Position numbers and translations under genes: made by a program. Below are positions 56,566 through 64,000 of a stretch of DNA of 64,000 nucleotides, one piece after another. Where the stretch lies: the NCBI GenBank assembly GCA_002337125.1, contig DDFJ01000004.1, forward strand, positions 558,001 to 622,000, in the 5' to 3' direction. Numbering within the stretch: position 1 is the first letter of the stretch; the number at the start of each line of letters is the position of its first letter. Source of the stretch: Chitinophagaceae bacterium UBA1931. Lineage in GTDB: Bacteria > Bacteroidota > Bacteroidia > Chitinophagales > Chitinophagaceae. Below the pieces are notes generated by a model, which was not told the origin of the DNA, made no database searches, and was given only the letters and a program-made list of their open reading frames with translations.

Positions 56566-57231
56566 TTATTTCCCGTTTTGTTTACCACCAAGCATGGGCA
56601 CAAACGAAAATGCATCAAACAATTCTTCAGTGTAAGAACCATCAGCCTGTTTGGTTAAACGCTTCATACGTTGAAATCCGTTTTCATCAACAGGTATCAC
56701 CATTTTGCCACCCACCTTCATTTGCTCAATGAGCTTTGGTGGAATAAACGGAGCAGCAGCAGTAATAATTACTTTATCAAACGGAGCAAATGTTGGCAAT
56801 CCCTCAAAACCATCTCCATAAAAGAACTTGATGTTGAGATATTTTTTTAAGAAAGGAAATGCAGTTTTATTGAAGTCAAAAAGTTTTTTCTGTCGCTCAA
56901 TAGTATAAACCTGTGCATTGAGTTCTGCAAGCACACATGCCTGGTAAGCACTGCCGGTGCCAATTTCCAACACCTTTTCGTAAGGTTTTACTTCCAGTAA
57001 CTGTGACTGGTATGCAACAGTATAAGGTTGTGAAATGGTTTGTCCCTCATCAATGGGAAAAGCCCTGTCTTCGTAAGCTATTTCATCAAACGCAGTATCT
57101 AAAAAAAAGTGACGTGGAATAGCATTAATAGCCTCTAATACCTTTTCATCAGTAATTCCTTTCGAGCGCAGTAAATCAACCAGTTTTTTGCGCAATCCTT
57201 TGTGCCGGTAAGTATCTTCAAATTTCCGCAT
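56566..57231 (-). CDS. pcm: Protein-L-isoaspartate O-methyltransferase
   Basis: 221 residues from the ATG at 57231; a TTG at 57243 is also in frame. No signal peptide, so cytoplasmic. Family motifs: 'AINAIPRHFFLDTAFDEIAYEDRAFPI' (substrate side), 'GQTISQPYTVAYQSQLLEV', SAM-binding 'VLEIGTGSAYQACVLAEL', 'YTIERQKKLF' and 'DKVIITAAAPFIPPKL'. It methylates L-isoaspartyl residues so that damaged proteins can be repaired. Unrelated to the glycan locus. It lies downstream of the phospho-sugar mutase on the same strand but beyond that gene's terminator is upstream of it only in coordinates; each is transcribed separately. Confidence 0.93.
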   Translation of the reverse strand: MRKFEDTYRHKGLRKKLVDLLRSKGITDEKVLEAINAIPRHFFLDTAFDEIAYEDRAFPIDEGQTISQPYTVAYQSQLLEVKPYEKVLEIGTGSAYQACVLAELNAQVYTIERQKKLFDFNKTAFPFLKKYLNIKFFYGDGFEGLPTFAPFDKVIITAAAPFIPPKLIEQMKVGGKMVIPVDENGFQRMKRLTKQADGSYTEELFDAFSFVPMLGGKQNGK

Positions 57232-57292
57232 AAGCAGGCGCAAATTAATGAAGCTGCCGTTTGTAAAAAACGATTATCATCAGTTTATTTTT

Positions 57293-57329
57293 TTAAACAA
57301 AAAAGCTGCATTGATAAAATGCAGCTTTT
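57293..57329 (-). terminator. Terminator of the phospho-sugar mutase gene
   Basis: AAAAGCTGCATT (57301-57312) and AATGCAGCTTTT (57318-57329) form a perfect 12 bp stem with a 5 nt loop. Read on the minus strand it is followed by TTTTTTG and lies about 25 bp after the mutase stop at 57355. It separates the mutase transcript from pcm. Confidence 0.85.
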
Positions 57330-57354
57330 GATTTTTTACTTTTTACTTTTCACT

Positions 57355-59082
57355 TTACTTCAGCTTCATATCTTTTATAATTCCATCTATCCGTTCATTC
57401 AGTTGCTGGTGAACAGTATCAAAGTTTTCTGCTTTATCCAGTTTTGCATGAACGCTGAAATAGAATTTAATTTTTGGTTCAGTACCGCTTGGGCGTGCAG
57501 AAATCTTACTTCCGTCAGCAAGTACAAACTGCAGCACATTTGATTTTGGTAAAGTAATGGCCCATTCTTCGCCGGTTTGTACATTCTTGCCTTTCTGTAA
57601 TTGATAGTCGAGCAATTGTGCAACAGCTGAACCATTGATGGTTGTTGGAGTATTATTCCTGTAGCCTTCCATCATTGCAGCAATTTCAGCCTGTCCGTTC
57701 ATTCCTTTTTTGGTAATGGAAATCAGGCTTTCTTTATAAAAACCATACTGCACGTACAGGTCAATCATCTTCTCATACAAACTTCTTCCTTTATTCTTTT
57801 CGTATGCCGCCATTTCGCAAAGCAGCGCAACAGCACTTACAGCATCTTTATCCCTGATCTGGTTTCCAATCATCAAACCATAACTTTCTTCACCGCCAAT
57901 GATATAATTTTCTGTTGCTTCTTTTTCTTTGATGAGTTCAGCAATCCATTTAAATCCTGTAAGCACATTGTAGCAACTGATGTCGTTTCCTTTGGCAATA
58001 TCATCAATCATCTCTGTGGTTACGATTGTTTTTACAATCATATCATTTGGCTGGTTAATACCTTTTGCCTTGCGTGCTTCAATCATATAATTGAAAGCAA
58101 GAACGGCAGTTTGGTTACCATTCATGAGTACCCAGTTGCCATGATGATCTTTTACACCAATGCCTACACGGTCGCTGTCGGGATCAGTACCAAGCAGAAT
58201 ATCTGCATCAATTTCTTTGGCTTTTTTCAAACCAATACTCATCGCTTCAGCTTCTTCAGGGTTTGGATAAACAACAGTTGGGAAATTTCCGTTTGGTTCT
58301 TTCTGCTCATCAACAATTGTTACGTTGGTAAATCCAAAACGGCTCAGCACTTCCGGCACCAGGGTAATTCCTGTACCATGAATAGATGTATAAACAATTT
58401 TCAGATCGTGTTGTGCTTTGCACACTTCAGGATAAACGCTGAGGCTTTTCACCATGTTCATATAAGCCTCATCCATTTCTTTACCAATGAGAGTGATGTT
58501 CGCTTCGCCTCCGCTCCATTTCACATCATCAACATCTGCAATTTTTTCAACTTCAGTAATTACATTTTTATCATGTGGTGGAACTAATTGTCCGCCATCA
58601 TTCCAATAAGCTTTATAACCATTGTATTCTTTCGGGTTGTGTGATGCTGTACAAACAACACCTCCCTGGCATCCAAGATGACGGATAGCAAAACTCAGTT
58701 CAGGTGTGGGACGTAATGCTTCAAACAAAAACACTTTAATACCATTTGCGCCCATTACATTGGCAACAATTTCAGCAAACTGGCGTGAATTATTTCTGCT
58801 GTCGTGACCAACAACGCATTTTACATTTCCCTGTCCAAAACTTTGATTGAGATAGTTGGCATAGCCCTGTGTGGCCATCCCTACTGTATATTTATTCATA
58901 CGGTTGGTACCAATACCCATAATGCCACGTAAACCACCGGTACCAAACTCAAGATTGCGGTAAAATGAATCAGCCAGATCATCGGGGTGTTCCTGTTGCA
59001 TTTTTTTGATTTCATCTTTTACAGATTGCTCAAAATTACCATCGAGCCATTTCTGTACATTAGCCTGAATGTTCGCTTCCAT
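57355..59082 (-). CDS. Phospho-sugar mutase (phosphoglucomutase/phosphomannomutase, alpha-D-phosphohexomutase family)
   Basis: 575 residues from the ATG at 59082, where the family's usual start ('NVQKWLDGNF') lies; the open frame to 59217 would overlap the divergent gene and is rejected. Domains: 'LEFGTGGLRGIMGIGTNRMN', active-site Ser 147 in VCTASHNPKEYNG, metal loop GTDPDSDRVG, sugar loop GGEESYGLM and phosphate loop ARPSGTEPKIKF. It interconverts 1- and 6-phosphates of hexoses in the cytosol. It is a housekeeping gene followed by a good terminator. Confidence 0.93.
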   Translation of the reverse strand: MEANIQANVQKWLDGNFEQSVKDEIKKMQQEHPDDLADSFYRNLEFGTGGLRGIMGIGTNRMNKYTVGMATQGYANYLNQSFGQGNVKCVVGHDSRNNSRQFAEIVANVMGANGIKVFLFEALRPTPELSFAIRHLGCQGGVVCTASHNPKEYNGYKAYWNDGGQLVPPHDKNVITEVEKIADVDDVKWSGGEANITLIGKEMDEAYMNMVKSLSVYPEVCKAQHDLKIVYTSIHGTGITLVPEVLSRFGFTNVTIVDEQKEPNGNFPTVVYPNPEEAEAMSIGLKKAKEIDADILLGTDPDSDRVGIGVKDHHGNWVLMNGNQTAVLAFNYMIEARKAKGINQPNDMIVKTIVTTEMIDDIAKGNDISCYNVLTGFKWIAELIKEKEATENYIIGGEESYGLMIGNQIRDKDAVSAVALLCEMAAYEKNKGRSLYEKMIDLYVQYGFYKESLISITKKGMNGQAEIAAMMEGYRNNTPTTINGSAVAQLLDYQLQKGKNVQTGEEWAITLPKSNVLQFVLADGSKISARPSGTEPKIKFYFSVHAKLDKAENFDTVHQQLNERIDGIIKDMKLK

Positions 59083-59187
59083 ACTCAATATTTTTATGTT
59101 GTCAAATGTAGGATTCTCCTGTAATTGTTTCAATAGTTTATGCAGAAACATGTTTATTTTAAAACCCTTGCGTATTTTGCATGAGCC

Positions 59188-60117
59188 ATGCTCTTGAAAA
59201 AACATATCAGGAAACAACTGTTCATCTTTATTGTTGCAGCAATGAGCCTGCAGCAGGGTTACTCACAGCAATATTTTATTCCTCCTGCTGATCAGTACCG
59301 GCCCGACAGGTTAAAGAAAGTTGTTTTTACTGAATCAGCCATATTTGTCCTTACATCAGTTGGCTTATATTATCTCTGGTACAAAAAATTTCCGAAAAGC
59401 AGGTTTCACTTCATCAATGATAACAGGGAATGGTTCCAGATTGATAAAATGGGGCATGCCACTACTGCTTACAATGTATCAGTAATGCAGCACGATCTGC
59501 TGCGCTGGAGCGGTGTAAAACCCAACCAGGCAATTGTTGGAGGAGCATTGACATCGCTTGCTTTTTTAAGCATTGTGGAAGTGATGGATGGATTTTCAAA
59601 CGGCTGGGGCTTTTCCAAAGGCGATATGCTGGCAAATATCAGCGGTGCAGCACTTTTTGCTTCGCAGCAACGATGGTGGGGAGAGCAACGGGTAAGCATG
59701 AAGTTTTCAGCAAGTTTCTCGCCTTATGCAAAATACAATCCCAACCTGCTTGGCAAACAATGGGCATCAAGGCTCATGAAAGATTATAACGGCCAAACCT
59801 ACTGGCTCTCGTTTAACCTGAAATCATTTGCCAAAACTGAAAGTAAAATACCGGCATGGTTAAATGTTGCTGCAGGTTTTGGAGGTGATGGTATGATTGG
59901 AGCAAACGATAACCCCGCAACCATCAATGGAAAATCAATTCCATCCTTTGTACGAAAACGGCAGTATTATATTGCTCCCGATATTGATCTGTTCAGAATT
60001 AATTCGGTCCCTGTATTAAACAGTAGTTTTTATTTATTGAAATTTGCAAAAACTCCTTTGCCTGCAATTGAGTTTAACAGTGATGGTAAAATAAAATTTA
60101 AACCTTTAAAGTTTTAG
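59188..60117 (+). CDS. DUF2279 (YfiM-like) exported/membrane protein
   Basis: 309 residues. The N-terminus is a signal peptide ending GYSQQ or signal anchor; a second hydrophobic stretch is 'TESAIFVLTSVGLYYLWY'. The DUF2279 core shows 'FQIDKMGHATTAYNVSVMQHDLLRWSG', 'LTSLAFLSIVEVMDGFSNGWGFSKGDMLANISGAALF' and 'SMKFSASFSPYAKYNP'. No biochemical role is established for the family that I know of. The stop is TAG. A small membrane protein follows after 6 bp. Confidence 0.78.
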   Translation: MLLKKHIRKQLFIFIVAAMSLQQGYSQQYFIPPADQYRPDRLKKVVFTESAIFVLTSVGLYYLWYKKFPKSRFHFINDNREWFQIDKMGHATTAYNVSVMQHDLLRWSGVKPNQAIVGGALTSLAFLSIVEVMDGFSNGWGFSKGDMLANISGAALFASQQRWWGEQRVSMKFSASFSPYAKYNPNLLGKQWASRLMKDYNGQTYWLSFNLKSFAKTESKIPAWLNVAAGFGGDGMIGANDNPATINGKSIPSFVRKRQYYIAPDIDLFRINSVPVLNSSFYLLKFAKTPLPAIEFNSDGKIKFKPLKF

Positions 60118-60123
60118 ACTGCC

Positions 60124-60441
60124 ATGATAAAAAATCTCTTTTACCTTTTCATCTTATTATTCCTTGTCATCTACTTTTTACGTGCATTATTAATGGTTGG
60201 CTTTAACCATCTGAAACATAAAAACAACATGAACAAAGGGATTTCAATGACAAAAGAATTAGCTCTTAATATGCTGCTGTTAAAGCCTTTGTTACAAATG
60301 AATTTAGGTCAGCGTAATACGGATTACAAAATATACCTGCGCTTCAAACGCAAGTCAATCATATATTACTACGTGCTTTGGGTTACGCTTTTCATTATTC
60401 TGCTGCTGGGAGGAAAATTATACCTGCACTGGTTTGAATAA
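60124..60441 (+). CDS. Small two-helix membrane protein, function unknown
   Basis: 105 residues with hydrophobic segments at about 4-26 ('LFYLFILLFLVIYFLRALLMVG') split around a polar, Lys/Asn-rich middle and again at about 80-98 ('YYVLWVTLFIILLLGG'). No family recognised. It lies 6 bp after DUF2279 on the same strand, so the two are likely co-transcribed, and it ends 3 bp before the convergent DUF6702 stop. Confidence 0.65.
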   Translation: MIKNLFYLFILLFLVIYFLRALLMVGFNHLKHKNNMNKGISMTKELALNMLLLKPLLQMNLGQRNTDYKIYLRFKRKSIIYYYVLWVTLFIILLLGGKLYLHWFE

Positions 60442-60444
60442 TAC

Positions 60445-60999
60445 TTACCAGCTGAGAGAAAATTTATTGTCAGGAAAAGTTAAACGATAACTCTTGCGTT
60501 CATTTTTATTTTTAAAGTGAACGATGTTTACCTCATCTTCCCTGAACGAATACAGCAAATCATTAAACACGGTAACCGTCTTAAATGGTTTTACATTTTT
60601 CACTACCATAAAACTCCAAATGGCTTCTTCTTCACGTTGAAATCCTACAAACTCAAAAGCAACAGGTTTGCCATCTACAGTAAGCTTTAAATGTTTCTGA
60701 AAAAAACTGTTCAGCAATTCGCTGTTTCGTTTTTTATCGGCTTCATTCAAAATAGATACATTGGTTTTAAATTCCTGCTTCAATGCATATTCCAGGTCGT
60801 CAATAAAAACCTTGCCCGATATTTCAATTTCCTTCTTTCCCGCATTGTATTCCATTTCTGTTACACTTACATAGTATGGATGAAGCGCAAATGCCGAAAT
60901 AAGCATGCTAAAAACAATCAGCAGCCCAAACCAGTAACCAGAAACCTGTAACCGGGAACCCTCACCCCGCCGTTTATGTAATTTTCCCGCCATTTTCAT
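60445..60999 (-). CDS. DUF6702 family protein
   Basis: 184 residues from the ATG at 60999 (60993 also possible). A membrane/signal segment 'YWFGLLIVFSMLISAFALHPYYVS' is followed by the family core 'VTEMEYNAGKKEIEISGKVFIDDLEYALK', then 'LLNSFFQKHLKLTVDGKPVAFEFVG' and 'DLLYSFREDEVNIVHFKN'. Function unknown; it appears to be a periplasmic beta-sandwich. It is divergent from HupE/UreJ by 65 bp. The stretch before the membrane segment (RGEGSRLQVSG) is encoded by a short GGTTAC-rich repeat. Confidence 0.75.
   Translation of the reverse strand: MKMAGKLHKRRGEGSRLQVSGYWFGLLIVFSMLISAFALHPYYVSVTEMEYNAGKKEIEISGKVFIDDLEYALKQEFKTNVSILNEADKKRNSELLNSFFQKHLKLTVDGKPVAFEFVGFQREEEAIWSFMVVKNVKPFKTVTVFNDLLYSFREDEVNIVHFKNKNERKSYRLTFPDNKFSLSW
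60927..60960. repeat. Short GGTTAC/ACTGGT repeat inside the DUF6702 N-terminus
   Basis: Plus-strand units CCAGTAACC, CCTGTAACC and a degraded GGGAACC follow each other at about 13 bp spacing. They encode the RLQVSGYW part before the membrane segment. The pattern resembles short intergenic repeats of Bacteroidota and has probably slid into the coding region (inference). Confidence 0.35.
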
Positions 61000-61064
61000 A
61001 TTAATTTTCAGGATTACAAACTTCTGGTTTATTTTCCATCCTTCAACTATTGTCAACAGAAAAC

Positions 61065-61643
61065 ATGGGAGATTTTGGATTTTATTTAAGAGAAGGTGTT
61101 TATCATATCACCGACTGGAAAGGATATGACCACATTATGTTTGTGATGGCTCTCTGTCTCCCCTACCTTCTGAAAGACTGGCGACGTGTACTAATTCTCA
61201 TAACTGCATTCACTCTCGGGCACACCATCACACTTGCATTAAGTGTGTTTAACAAAATCATAGTACCCACCCACTGGATTGAATTTTTAATTCCGGTAAC
61301 CATTCTCATCACTGCATTGGAAAACCTGATGAGCAATAACACAGATAAAAGACATACAAACTGGCGATATATTTCAGCACTGGCATTTGGCTTAATTCAT
61401 GGCATGGGCTTCAGCAATTACCTGCGTAGTTTATTGGGCAGAAGTGAAAACATTTTTACCCAGCTGCTGGCTTTCAACATTGGTCTTGAAGCAGGACAGG
61501 TTTTAATTGTAATTACTGCTTTACTGATTTCATTTTTGTTTGTGCAGGTGCTGAACACACAACGCAGGGAGTGGACAGTGTTTATGAGCGGAGGAATTTT
61601 TGCACTGGCTTTGATTATGGCTATTGAACGTACACCTTTTTAA
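61065..61643 (+). CDS. HupE/UreJ family membrane protein
   Basis: 192 residues from the ATG at 61065; an in-frame TTG at 61050 is possible. About six membrane helices. Family signatures: 'YHITDWKGYDHIMFVMALCLPYLL', 'ITAFTLGHTITLALSVF', 'VTILITALENLM' and 'LAFGLIHGMGFSNYLRSLLG', with conserved His/Asp positions (GYDH, LGH, IHGMGF) suited to metal contact. HupE/UreJ proteins are linked to nickel transport, but no hydrogenase or urease is nearby. It lies 17 bp before an M1 peptidase, probably in one unit with it. Confidence 0.85.
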   Translation: MGDFGFYLREGVYHITDWKGYDHIMFVMALCLPYLLKDWRRVLILITAFTLGHTITLALSVFNKIIVPTHWIEFLIPVTILITALENLMSNNTDKRHTNWRYISALAFGLIHGMGFSNYLRSLLGRSENIFTQLLAFNIGLEAGQVLIVITALLISFLFVQVLNTQRREWTVFMSGGIFALALIMAIERTPF

Positions 61644-61660
61644 ACTTGTAAATTATTACT

Positions 61661-63991
61661 ATGCATATTCGTTTTTTAATTGCCCTTATGTTGATTACTG
61701 CAGTTGGTATGGCACAACCTCCGCAGAACAATCCTGGAAGCAATCATGGAAACCGTTTTGAACAATTGGGTTATTTATTACAAAGTCCCAATGAATATCG
61801 TACTGCCAGCGGTGCCCCCGGTCCAAAATACTGGCAACAGCGTGCTGATTACGATATGAACGTTGAACTGGACGAAGCAAACCTGAAATTAACAGGCAGC
61901 GAAACCGTTACTTATTTCAACAACTCACCCGATGTACTCACTTATTTGTGGTTACAGCTGGATGGTAACATTCATGATCCAAGTGCTGATAACTTAAGAA
62001 ACGGCCGCAACCGTATGGAGCCGCAAATGAGTAACGATCAGCTTTCACGTTTTGAGCCCTGGCGTAATGCACAGGAACAAGGCATGGGTGTAAAAATCAC
62101 GAAGCTTACTGATGCTGCAGGTGTTGATTTAAAATACACCGTTAACAAAACGATGATGAGAATTGATTTGCCTGCCGGTTTAAAACCAGGTCAGAAGTTT
62201 GTTTTCAAACTCGACTGGAATTATAAAATACCCAATCGTGGTGTTTGGGGAAGCCGTGGAGGTTATGAATACTTCCCTGAAGATGGCAATCATATTTTCA
62301 CCATGAGCCAGTTCTATCCACGCCTTGCTGTTTACAGCGATTTCCAGGGATGGCAGAACACACAGTTCTCAGGTGGTGCCGAATTTGCATTAACCTTTGG
62401 CAACTTCAAAGTTAAAATGACGGTGCCTTCTGATTTTGTAATTGCAGCAACAGGGGAATGTCAGAACTATAAGCAGCTGTTAACTCCTGCACAATACCAA
62501 CGCTGGATGCAGGCACAAACAGGAAAAGATGTAACTGAAGTTGTTACACTTGATGAAGCGGTGAGCAATGAAAAAGATAAATCAACCGATAAGAAAACAT
62601 GGATTTACGAAGCTGAAAATGTAAGGGATTTTGCTTGGGGTGCAAGCCGCAAGTTTGTATGGGATGCTATTCCTGTTTACATCGAAGGCAAGAAAGTAAT
62701 GGCCATGAGTTATTATGCAAAAGAAGCTTATGGTTTATACCGCAAGTATTCAAGCAAGGTTGTTGCACATACCATCAAATCTTATTCAAATCATACCATT
62801 CCTTATCCTTACCCTGTTGCTATTTCAGTTGAAGCATCATCAGGTATGGAATATCCAATGATCTGTTTCAACTATGGAAGAACAGAAAAAGATGGTACGT
62901 ACAGCGAAGGAACAAAGTATGGAATGATTGGTGTGGTGATTCATGAAGTAGGTCACAACTTCTTCCCCATGATTGTAAACAGCGACGAACGCCAGTATTG
63001 GTGGATGGATGAAGGTTTAAACACGTTCTGCCAGTTTCTTGCTGAGCAGGAGTTTGATAATAACTATCCTTCACGCCGTGGACCTGCTCACCTGATTACA
63101 GATTACATGAAGCTTCCCAAAGATCAGCTTGAACCAATTATGACCATGGGCGATAACGTTGCACAGGTTGGCTCCAATGCTTATGCAAAAGCTTCAACCG
63201 GTTTAAATATTTTACGTGAAACAGTAATGGGCAGGGAACTGTTTGATTATGCCTTTAAAGAATATGCAAGAAGATGGGCATTCAAACATCCAACTCCTGC
63301 TGATCTGTTCCGCACAATGGAAGATGCAAGTGCGGTTGATCTCGATTGGTTCTGGCGTGGCTGGTATTATGGCACTGAGCCTGTTGATATTTCGCTCGAC
63401 ACAGTGAAATGGTTTAAAATGGCCGATGAAACAAACGCTGCTTCATTTGTACAGAAGGAATTTGAACCATTAACAAAAATCCGCAATAAGGAAGAAAAGA
63501 AAATTGTGTTTGCAACAGATGCTGATACAAGCCTGCGTGATTTTTATTATTACAACCGTAATGCCGATGCCAACTTCCAGCAACAGCAACGTGAAGCTGC
63601 TGTTACAGTTGATAAAGAAAACAAAGGCAAATGGGCAGGAAAGAATTTTTACGAGCTCAGCTTTACCAATAAAGGCGGCATGGTAATGCCCATCATTGTT
63701 GAATGGACATTTAAAGACGGAACAAAAGAAATTGATTATATTCCTGTAAGCATCTGGAAAATGAACGAGCTGAAAGTAACCAAGACTTTTGTGAAAGATA
63801 AAGAAGTGGTTGCCATCCGTCTCGATCCAAACAAGGAAACTGCTGATATTGATGAAAGCAACAACCTGTGGCCGGTACATGAAATGCCTTCACGCTTCAC
63901 GTTGTTTACACAACAAGGTGGTGGCGGCAGAGGAGCAAGAGGTCAGGCAACTGGTGGTAACTCAATGCAGCGGGCGCAAAAGAAAAATTAA
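61661..63991 (+). CDS. M1 family zinc metallopeptidase
   Basis: 776 residues with a signal peptide ending AVGMAQ. The N-terminal beta-saddle domain ('ADYDMNVELDEANLKLTGSETVTYFNNSPDVLTYLWLQL') is followed by the gluzincin domain. Its substrate-side motif SGMEYPM stands in for GxMEN, and the zinc site HEVGHNFFPMIVNSDERQYWWMDEGL has His 428, His 432 and the downstream Glu. The C-terminus is Gly/Arg-rich (GGGGRGARGQATGG). It removes N-terminal residues from peptides, probably in the periplasm. It is complete, ending 9 bp before the window edge. Confidence 0.92.
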   Translation: MHIRFLIALMLITAVGMAQPPQNNPGSNHGNRFEQLGYLLQSPNEYRTASGAPGPKYWQQRADYDMNVELDEANLKLTGSETVTYFNNSPDVLTYLWLQLDGNIHDPSADNLRNGRNRMEPQMSNDQLSRFEPWRNAQEQGMGVKITKLTDAAGVDLKYTVNKTMMRIDLPAGLKPGQKFVFKLDWNYKIPNRGVWGSRGGYEYFPEDGNHIFTMSQFYPRLAVYSDFQGWQNTQFSGGAEFALTFGNFKVKMTVPSDFVIAATGECQNYKQLLTPAQYQRWMQAQTGKDVTEVVTLDEAVSNEKDKSTDKKTWIYEAENVRDFAWGASRKFVWDAIPVYIEGKKVMAMSYYAKEAYGLYRKYSSKVVAHTIKSYSNHTIPYPYPVAISVEASSGMEYPMICFNYGRTEKDGTYSEGTKYGMIGVVIHEVGHNFFPMIVNSDERQYWWMDEGLNTFCQFLAEQEFDNNYPSRRGPAHLITDYMKLPKDQLEPIMTMGDNVAQVGSNAYAKASTGLNILRETVMGRELFDYAFKEYARRWAFKHPTPADLFRTMEDASAVDLDWFWRGWYYGTEPVDISLDTVKWFKMADETNAASFVQKEFEPLTKIRNKEEKKIVFATDADTSLRDFYYYNRNADANFQQQQREAAVTVDKENKGKWAGKNFYELSFTNKGGMVMPIIVEWTFKDGTKEIDYIPVSIWKMNELKVTKTFVKDKEVVAIRLDPNKETADIDESNNLWPVHEMPSRFTLFTQQGGGGRGARGQATGGNSMQRAQKKN

Positions 63992-64000
63992 ATAATTCAC

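Noticed and set aside
58111..58587. 158-codon plus-strand ORF antisense to the phospho-sugar mutase
   Set aside because: It lies wholly inside a well-conserved gene, has no family resemblance and has a low-complexity His/Asn/Phe-rich product typical of shadow frames.
59083..59217. Longer start of the phospho-sugar mutase at 59217
   Set aside because: It would overlap the divergent DUF2279 gene, and the extra residues precede the normal family N-terminus.
1..64000. CRISPR arrays, tRNA or rRNA genes, insertion sequences
   Set aside because: No regularly spaced repeats, no cloverleaf-like or rRNA-like sequence and no transposase-like protein were found on reading.

Overview
The window reads as chromosome of a Bacteroidota bacterium, most likely family Chitinophagaceae (inference). 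The support is three SusC/SusD pairs, Bacteroidota-type -7 promoter boxes (TAnnTTTG), secreted proteins whose signal peptides end in 'AQ', and SPII lipoproteins starting CKK or CSK. The DNA is AT-rich and protein-dense. No rRNA, tRNA, CRISPR array, transposase or integrase was seen.

Positions 1-56559 form one large polysaccharide utilization locus whose enzymes point to pectin, chiefly rhamnogalacturonan with decorated side chains. Minus strand, 22969 down to 3354: GH105, CE12, GH39, a PL22-like propeller, PL22, GH106, GH43-like, GH115, GH2, an unassigned six-hairpin glycosidase and a second GH43-like enzyme. A YbjJ-like MFS transporter (2157-3344, +) and a sialate-O-acetylesterase-like esterase followed by a truncated GH28 (2033 to 1, -) close that end. 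Minus strand, 43857 down to 23092: a SusC-SusD unit, then a seven-gene operon FAS1(x4)-SusC-SusD-FAS1-FAS1-SusC-SusD. Each SusD that ends a unit is followed by an intrinsic terminator. Plus strand, 43994-56559: a GH2-family gene broken by an in-frame TAG, GH35, GH105, GH2, an unknown exported protein and a sulfatase.

The strongest unexplained signal is regulatory. Five intergenic sites carry an exact CAGGA-N5-CAGGA direct repeat (10 bp period). Each is followed after 22 or 23 nt by a TAnnTTTG-like -7 box, and in four of five the start codon lies 47-59 nt beyond the repeat. These sites precede the esterase/GH28 unit, the PL22-led unit, the FAS1/Sus operon, the SusC-SusD unit and the GH105-GH2 unit. 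This suggests one activator controls the locus; no regulator gene is in the window. A LacI-type operator lies beside one of these promoters.

Proposed working order (inference): surface FAS1 and SusD lipoproteins bind pectin fragments and SusC channels import them. Esterases, PL22, GH28, GH105 and GH106 take apart the backbone, while GH2, GH35, GH43, GH39 and GH115 strip side chains. The MFS protein may move monosaccharides. From 56566 onward lie apparently unrelated genes: pcm, a phospho-sugar mutase, a DUF2279 protein, a small membrane protein, and a DUF6702 / HupE-UreJ / M1 peptidase group.
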